17,903 nt of DNA, taken from Magnetominusculus dajiuhuensis (GTDB lineage Bacteria > Nitrospirota > Thermodesulfovibrionia > Thermodesulfovibrionales > Magnetobacteriaceae). This document shows positions 13,060 through 17,903 of this stretch, in pieces. The notes beneath the pieces are model-generated. The model had not been told where the DNA came from. It worked only from the letters and a program-made list of their open reading frames with translations, and ran no database searches. The DNA is taken from positions 1-17,903 of the forward strand of contig NZ_JBJUSG010000075.1 of the NCBI RefSeq assembly GCF_046044395.1, written 5' to 3'. Made by a program: the position numbers and the translations under genes. Numbering within the stretch: the first letter of the stretch is position 1; each line of letters starts with the position of its first letter.

Positions 13060-15654
13060 TCATTTGTTGCATCCGGCGATATGGTCTTTTATGAATTCGG
13101 CTTTATATTGGTCAGTCACTGAGTCGTTGTACATGACCATGTCGAGCTGTTTCGTATAAACTGTCAGCTTGCCCATTATCTCCATCTTTTGCTCAATAGA
13201 CTGCCTCTTGTACTTTGACAGGCGCGCGTCAATTACGTCGCCCTTTACGACTATCGAATCAAAGTCTATCTCTCTTAGTATCTCCGAAATGAGCCTCACC
13301 CTTCTTAGCCGCCTGTCCTCCTGTGCCCCGCCGCCCTTAAAGTGGAATTTAATATAGTTGTCATTTAAATTGTCACTAACATATGCCTCCACTAACGACA
13401 GGTGATAGCCAAGCCTTATCGAAAAATTCATATAGTGGTCTGACAGAAATGTGAAACTGCATTTTGCCATCTCGTCAATCTGCGCCTCGCTCATTGTGGC
13501 CGAATGCGCTATCATGCCCATAAACCCCCCTACGTCAAGCGGCCTGCCCTGTGGCCATTTCATGGAGGTAAGTCCCCTGAAAAACGCGATAAACGGAATC
13601 GAGCGTATATGCTCAGGGTTTAGCCTTTTGGGTGTGCCCTCAATGCCGCCTCCCAGGTCTATTACATATAAATCAATGGGAAGGCCGGTGACCATCCTGA
13701 CAGCCCCGAAGCCCGGCTGTACTGCCGCAACGTCGGTGAAAAGAAACATGTGCCGCATGGCCTTCTCGTGGGCAAACCGGGTTATGTCGTGATAAGTGGC
13801 GCAGTTTGCGGGGCAGAACTGCTCAGAGTCCGGGTCTGTGAGGTTCAGAGGCACTATACATTTCAGTACCTGTGACAATATACGAAACAGAAGCGTTTCC
13901 CGAAACGGGTTTGGCCTGTTTTCATAATTATCTATAAGCTCAGTTACATAGCCGTCATAGACATAGCCGTTTACCGCATCAACGGTTATCTCCTGCCCGT
14001 GCCTTATTGCCTCAGTGGCAATTTCCGTATCCAGTAGTGTCGGCACCTGATATTCCCTCACCAGAGAGGCCATGTGCCCGGTTGTCCCGCCAAGGTTTGT
14101 AACTATCGCCGCTGCCTTGTTCATCACAGTCACGTAACGCGGCGAGGTTGTTCGGGATATGAGAACTCCCCCTTGGGGGAAATCCAATAAGTCATCCTCT
14201 CTTCTTATGATAAATGCCTTGCCATGTCCTATGCCCTTACAGGTAACGACACCCTTGCCGATGAGCCGTTGATGCCCCTTTATGTCGGTCGGTACATCGG
14301 GGGCGGTTTCATGCGTATAGATATGCAGCGGCCGTGTTTGCAGAAATAATAACCCGCCACCCTCGTCAACCGCCCACTCCATGTCCTGTGTTACGCCAAA
14401 GTGTCTCTCAAGGGTCAGTGCGTATTTGGACAGCTCCATTATCTGCGCGTCGGAAACAGACGCCTTTCCACGCATCGTATCTGTCGTCGGCACCTCGTCT
14501 GTGCTGCCGGTGTCATTACAAACGGCCATGGTTGACTGCTCAGGGATTGTCCTTGATATGATTTTGAGTTCAGGTGTTTTGGCCACGGTGTATGTCTCAG
14601 GGGAGACGGTGCCGTCAACTACGGTGCAGCCAAGACCCCATGCGGAGTTTATTATGATATTGTGGATGGAGGCGTCGTTGGGGTCGTTTGAATACATAAC
14701 GCCCCCGGCCCTTGCCCTGACCATTTCCACTACGCCTACGGCCATGGCCATGTCGCTTTCTCTAAACCCCTTCGTCTTATAATAGAAGATTGCGTTGTCT
14801 GAAAACAGGCTTGCTATGACGGCCTTGTACTTCGCCGGGACATCCGCCTTTTTGACGTTCAGATACGTGGAATACTGGCCGGCAAAGCTGAACTCGTCGT
14901 CCTCTTCCACAGCGCTGCTTCTGATTGATACGACCGTGTCGCGCCCTTCAAAGACCTTTTCGTATGTGTCCATGATGGCCGAGTGCATATCGGCGGGGAG
15001 TTGCGCATTAAGGATTTGTTCTTTTATCTCTCTGCTTGCCGTCCTCAGCGCCTCAAGGTTATTGACAGTCAGGGCGCTGAGTGTCTGATTAATTTTGTCC
15101 AGAAAACCGTTATGTTGCATGAACCGTATGTATGCGGCTGAGGTTATGGCAAAGCCCTTGGGAATAGGGACAGAGACGGCATTTTTCATCTCGCCGAGGT
15201 TGGCGTTTTTACCCCCTACGAGGTCGGTCATTGACTTGTCTATGTCGTCATAGGCAACGGTAAGACTTCCACCGGCAACCGGCCTCCTTCTGCTGAACGC
15301 CTCATCAAGCCCTGCGCTTATATGTTGGTATCTTTCGTAAAGTTCGGCGTATCTGCCCTCTGCAATCTCGTTTAATCTATCAATGAGGTCTTTTACATTG
15401 CCGGTAATAGCCGCGGCGTTTTGGACGATGTAGAGTCTGTCAATCAGGTATTCGCCTGAGAGTTTATCTTCCATATCGGCCATTATCTCAAGAATGGAGT
15501 TGTTGGCACTAAGCAGCGACTGAAAAGAGGTGTATTTGCGGGCAAACATCTCCTTTTGGGCGGCATAGTCATCCATTGCCGACTTTGCGGAGCCGCCAGA
15601 AAATGTGCCTAATATTTTTTTAAAAAATCCCACGTTTCTTTGAAAGAATCCCAC
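13060..15654 (-). CDS. PEP-synthase-like protein with ATP-grasp and phosphohistidine domains, atypical C-terminus
   Basis: About 864 residues. After an N-terminal helical region of about 140 residues comes a PEP-synthase/PPDK ATP-binding domain: LVGGKNANLGEM, then SIRSSAVEEDDEFSFAGQY and FLQTRPL at its end. The swivelling domain has GGTTGHMASLVREYQVP with phosphoacceptor H527 (H544 if counted from TTG 15705). The last roughly 270 residues contain FCPANCATYHDITRFAHEKAM but not the SIGTNDL-type signature or other marks of the PEP/pyruvate barrel. It could therefore phosphorylate its histidine from ATP, but the acceptor is unknown and a true pyruvate,water dikinase role is doubtful. The start is uncertain: the longest frame begins at TTG 15705, but that TTG coincides with a likely -35 box, so GTG 15654 or GTG 15633 is preferred. 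No start has a good ribosome site. Confidence 0.85.
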   Translation of the reverse strand: MGFFQRNVGFFKKILGTFSGGSAKSAMDDYAAQKEMFARKYTSFQSLLSANNSILEIMADMEDKLSGEYLIDRLYIVQNAAAITGNVKDLIDRLNEIAEGRYAELYERYQHISAGLDEAFSRRRPVAGGSLTVAYDDIDKSMTDLVGGKNANLGEMKNAVSVPIPKGFAITSAAYIRFMQHNGFLDKINQTLSALTVNNLEALRTASREIKEQILNAQLPADMHSAIMDTYEKVFEGRDTVVSIRSSAVEEDDEFSFAGQYSTYLNVKKADVPAKYKAVIASLFSDNAIFYYKTKGFRESDMAMAVGVVEMVRARAGGVMYSNDPNDASIHNIIINSAWGLGCTVVDGTVSPETYTVAKTPELKIISRTIPEQSTMAVCNDTGSTDEVPTTDTMRGKASVSDAQIMELSKYALTLERHFGVTQDMEWAVDEGGGLLFLQTRPLHIYTHETAPDVPTDIKGHQRLIGKGVVTCKGIGHGKAFIIRREDDLLDFPQGGVLISRTTSPRYVTVMNKAAAIVTNLGGTTGHMASLVREYQVPTLLDTEIATEAIRHGQEITVDAVNGYVYDGYVTELIDNYENRPNPFRETLLFRILSQVLKCIVPLNLTDPDSEQFCPANCATYHDITRFAHEKAMRHMFLFTDVAAVQPGFGAVRMVTGLPIDLYVIDLGGGIEGTPKRLNPEHIRSIPFIAFFRGLTSMKWPQGRPLDVGGFMGMIAHSATMSEAQIDEMAKCSFTFLSDHYMNFSIRLGYHLSLVEAYVSDNLNDNYIKFHFKGGGAQEDRRLRRVRLISEILREIDFDSIVVKGDVIDARLSKYKRQSIEQKMEIMGKLTVYTKQLDMVMYNDSVTDQYKAEFIKDHIAGCNK

Positions 15655-15669
15655 CGTTTTATTTATACT
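15640..15669 (+). promoter_or_regulatory. Candidate sigma-70 promoter of the CBS-DASS operon
   Basis: TTGAAA (15640-15645) and TATACT (15664-15669), each 5/6 to consensus, are 18 bp apart. They would start transcription near 15676, about 56 nt before the CBS gene ATG. Confidence 0.45.
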
Positions 15670-15676
15670 ATGGTGT

Positions 15677-15705
15677 ATGATAACATTTATGGTCGCTTGT
15701 GGCAA
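15677..15705 (-). promoter_or_regulatory. Candidate sigma-70 promoter of the PEP-synthase-like gene
   Basis: On the minus strand TTGCCA (15700-15705) and TATCAT (15677-15682), each 5/6 to consensus, have the optimal 17-bp spacing. Transcription would start near 15670, which argues against translation starting at TTG 15705. Confidence 0.5.
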
Positions 15706-15731
15706 TAAAAAATCATTGGGAGGCTCAAATA

Positions 15732-16244
15732 ATGCCGGCGGATAAGAGGGTAAAAGACCTCATGAAAGATATTTTTGAATTTCCACACATCCCATATTGG
15801 TTTACAATCAGACAGGCCATAGGGATAATAAAAAGTGCGGGGCTTGAGAAGGCCCCTCACCAGATTGTCGTGCTGGTATTCGAGGAAAAATACCATCTCG
15901 TTGGCACGTTGGGGATAAAAGATATACTCAGAGGTTTAGAGCCGGTATACCTGAGGACCTCATCACAACATGAACACAGCGCGCAGGAAGGCGACATGGC
16001 CCTGTCCCTTGTTTGGGACACGATGTTTGACATGTCCAACAAGGAACTGTTACAAAAACAGGTAAGCGATATCCTCTATCCCATAGAGCATTTCGCCGGT
16101 ACGGATGACCATCTGGCAAAGGCCGTTTATGTGATGCTTACAAACGACCTGTTTTTGCTGCCCGTGCTGGAAGATAAGAGGAAGCTTGTAGGGATAGTAA
16201 CACTGCTTGATATTTTTAACGAATTGTCAAGCCCCGTAGCGTAA
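15732..16244 (+). CDS. Tandem CBS-domain protein
   Basis: A soluble protein of 170 residues made of two CBS domains. CBS1 spans about residues 6-75 (RVKDLMKDIFEFP, then HQIVVLVFEEKYHLVGTLGIKDIL) and CBS2 about 115-168 (QVSDILYPIEHFAG, then NDLFLLPVLEDKRKLVGIVTLLDIF). CBS pairs bind adenine nucleotides and sense energy state. The start is ATG 15732 because GGGAGG (15718-15723) lies 8 nt upstream; an upstream GTG at 15699 lacks a site. The stop is 15 bp from the DASS transporter start, so the two are probably co-transcribed, and the gene diverges from the PEP-synthase-like gene. A role in sensing ATP/AMP for its neighbours is an inference. Confidence 0.9.
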   Translation: MPADKRVKDLMKDIFEFPHIPYWFTIRQAIGIIKSAGLEKAPHQIVVLVFEEKYHLVGTLGIKDILRGLEPVYLRTSSQHEHSAQEGDMALSLVWDTMFDMSNKELLQKQVSDILYPIEHFAGTDDHLAKAVYVMLTNDLFLLPVLEDKRKLVGIVTLLDIFNELSSPVA

Positions 16245-16259
16245 GGGAGATTTAAGATA

Positions 16260-17774
16260 ATGGCTCAGAAGATATTAAACGCCCCTTCTGATTCTTCCAA
16301 GGTCTCACAGACTTTGGAGGTTTCGAGGCCGAAGGCGAGGATAGATTGGAAAAGGGTGTCTTATCTCGTTTTAGGCATGGGGGTGTTTCTTGCGGTTTAC
16401 TATATGCCGGGGCTGCCTGACGCCGTTGACCCGTCGGGGGTGCGATTTCCCCTGACCAGAGAGGGCAAGGGGGCGTTGGCCGTGTTATTGATGGGCGTGA
16501 TATGGTGGTTTTTTGAGGTGATGCCCGCCGGTGTTACGGGGCTTATCATGGGGTCAGCTCAGGCGCTTTTGCACATAAGGGACGCCAAAAGGGTTTTCTC
16601 TGATTACATGGACCCTGCCGTGGTGTTCATCTTTGCCGCGATAGTCATGGGGATGGTCTTTGCCGGAACGGGGCTGACAAGGAGGATTGCCTATAAAATC
16701 CTGTCCATTATTGGCGAGAATACGATAGTGATTTACGGGGGGACATTCTTTCTGATGGCCTTTTTGTCTCACTTTATGTCAAATACGTCGTCTGCGGCGG
16801 CTATATTTCCACTGATATGGGCGATTTATTCTCTTTACAGGCGTGAGGATGTCCCAACAAGGTTTGGCAAGGGGCTGTTTATGGGCATGGCGTTTTCGGC
16901 AGGGGCGGGAAGTATGTTCACCTTGTTCAGCGCCCCGCGGGCGATTTTATCTATCGCCATTTTCAAAGCGGTCGCAGGAAGGGACATCTCCTTTGCCGGT
17001 TATTCGAAATACATGTCTTTGATTGGGTGGATAGCGATAGTTGTTATTTGGGTGTTTGCGGTGGTTTTTTTCAGGCCGAACAGGAAATCACTAAGTGGAT
17101 TGAGCAATAGATTTAAGGAGATGTATGCCGAGCTTGGCCCGCTCTCACAGAAAGAAACGCTGACTATAATTATTGTAACGGCCGTCGTTTCACTTTTGAT
17201 AATCTCCTCATATCTTCCCACTCTGAAGACGTCGGACAAGGCGGCCCTGATACTGATTTCCACGGCGATGATCTATATATTTAAGCTGATGGAGGTTAAG
17301 CATCTGGAGGATGTGCCGTGGAACATTGTGTTGTTTTTTGGCGGGGCGATGAGCATAGGGTATTGCCTTTGGGATACGGGGGCGTCGGCGTGGCTTGGTG
17401 TGCGGTGTGTCGGGATTTTTGCGAATCTTCATTGGTTTGCCTTTGTCATCCTGCTTGCCGTTGTTGTGTTCATTATTTCCAACGTGTTAACAAACGCGGT
17501 GGCCGTTGTGCTTGTGCTGCCGGTTGGGCTGGTTATGTCCAGATATGCCGGTGTTACGCCTGAGGTTGTTTTTTTCAGCATATCCGTGGCGTCGGCGATG
17601 CCATTTTTGCTTATCAAAAGCTCCGCGTCCAACGCAATCGCCTTTGAATCGAAGCAGTTTACCGCGAGGGAGTTTTTTACGAAAGGCATACTTTTGAGCG
17701 TCATTTTGTTTGTTATTTTAGCGGCGGCGATTTGGATTATATGGCCTGCCCTTGGGATGCACATACGCAATTAA
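16260..17774 (+). CDS. DASS/SLC13-family anion:sodium symporter
   Basis: A 504-residue inner-membrane transporter with about eleven to twelve hydrophobic segments after a polar 30-residue N-terminus. The two SNT-type substrate/sodium motifs of the DASS family are recognisable: S174-N175-T176 in FMSNTSSAAA and S407-N408 with T411-N412 in ISNVLTNAVAV. The inverted-repeat relationship of these two hairpins fits VcINDY-like transporters for dicarboxylates, and related proteins carry sulfate. GGAG about 10 nt before ATG 16260 supports the start. It follows the CBS gene by 15 bp. The substrate cannot be read from the sequence; C4-dicarboxylates are plausible given a neighbouring PEP/pyruvate-type enzyme, but sulfate is an alternative. 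Confidence 0.93.
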   Translation: MAQKILNAPSDSSKVSQTLEVSRPKARIDWKRVSYLVLGMGVFLAVYYMPGLPDAVDPSGVRFPLTREGKGALAVLLMGVIWWFFEVMPAGVTGLIMGSAQALLHIRDAKRVFSDYMDPAVVFIFAAIVMGMVFAGTGLTRRIAYKILSIIGENTIVIYGGTFFLMAFLSHFMSNTSSAAAIFPLIWAIYSLYRREDVPTRFGKGLFMGMAFSAGAGSMFTLFSAPRAILSIAIFKAVAGRDISFAGYSKYMSLIGWIAIVVIWVFAVVFFRPNRKSLSGLSNRFKEMYAELGPLSQKETLTIIIVTAVVSLLIISSYLPTLKTSDKAALILISTAMIYIFKLMEVKHLEDVPWNIVLFFGGAMSIGYCLWDTGASAWLGVRCVGIFANLHWFAFVILLAVVVFIISNVLTNAVAVVLVLPVGLVMSRYAGVTPEVVFFSISVASAMPFLLIKSSASNAIAFESKQFTAREFFTKGILLSVILFVILAAAIWIIWPALGMHIRN

Positions 17775-17797
17775 ACGATGTAATATCATATCCTCTG

Positions 17798-17851
17798 TTG
17801 CATATTAACCTAAATATAACATTCGTGTAATATACAGTAGTGTTAATGCAA
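17798..17851. repeat. Imperfect inverted repeat downstream of the transporter
   Basis: TTGCATATTAAC (17798-17809) pairs with GTTAATGCAA (17842-17851), a 10-bp stem with a 2-nt bulge and a 32-nt loop. It could be a weak terminator or an operator for a gene beyond the window. The rest of the final 129 bases is AT-rich, with no gene seen. Confidence 0.35.
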
Positions 17852-17903
17852 GGCAAATTTGTTCTAACGAAAAAAACAAGTTTTCATGGGAAGTTGCAAT
17901 GAT

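Noticed and set aside
14381..14782. Plus-strand frame of 133 codons inside the PEP-synthase-like gene
   Set aside because: It is antisense to the conserved ATP-binding domain; long shadow frames are expected with this codon use.

Overview
The window looks like a chromosomal segment of a Gram-negative bacterium with mid-range GC and mixed AT-rich patches. The content (a site-2 protease/isoprenoid/CDP-diacylglycerol operon, NtrB-like sensor kinases with stand-alone receivers, MOSC/MoaB proteins, a TMTC-like TPR membrane protein) fits Nitrospirota or Desulfobacterota-type lineages. That placement is an inference from gene style only; no rRNA or marker alignment was possible.

Layout. 1-52: two 22-bp repeats ending in CA, resembling the end of an IS21-type insertion sequence. 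93-2976: promoter, Cache-type sensor histidine kinase, stand-alone receiver, and a DHp protein with a degenerate ATPase domain, all overlapping. A second receiver (3052-3492, minus) converges on them. Together they form a candidate four-part phosphorelay. 3835-4119 (minus): small PQ-loop-like membrane protein.

4215-7036: the most unusual region. moaB (minus), an AT-rich TMTC-like gene cut short in its TPR part (plus) and a MOSC gene (minus) lie in series. The divergent promoter block beside moaB is repeated 2115 bp away beside the MOSC gene (about 84 of 104 positions identical, no gaps). A scar of a deleted MOSC gene sits directly upstream of moaB, and a possible moaB start remnant sits directly downstream of the intact MOSC gene. 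This suggests a duplicated MOSC-moaB unit in which each copy lost a different gene.

7034-12966: one probable operon, an exported FG-GAP/VCBS protein followed by uppS, cdsA, dxr, rseP and a YbgC-like thioesterase. It covers isoprenoid precursor and undecaprenyl carrier synthesis, phospholipid precursor synthesis and envelope-stress proteolysis. A perfect 20-bp tandem repeat duplicates the ribosome binding site and start codon of the first gene.

13060-17774: a large PEP-synthase-like protein (minus) with ATP-binding and phosphohistidine domains but no recognisable PEP/pyruvate barrel. Divergent from it are a two-CBS-domain protein and a DASS/SLC13-type anion:sodium symporter, 15 bp apart. The divergent promoters appear to face each other and overlap. 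The last 129 bases hold no gene.
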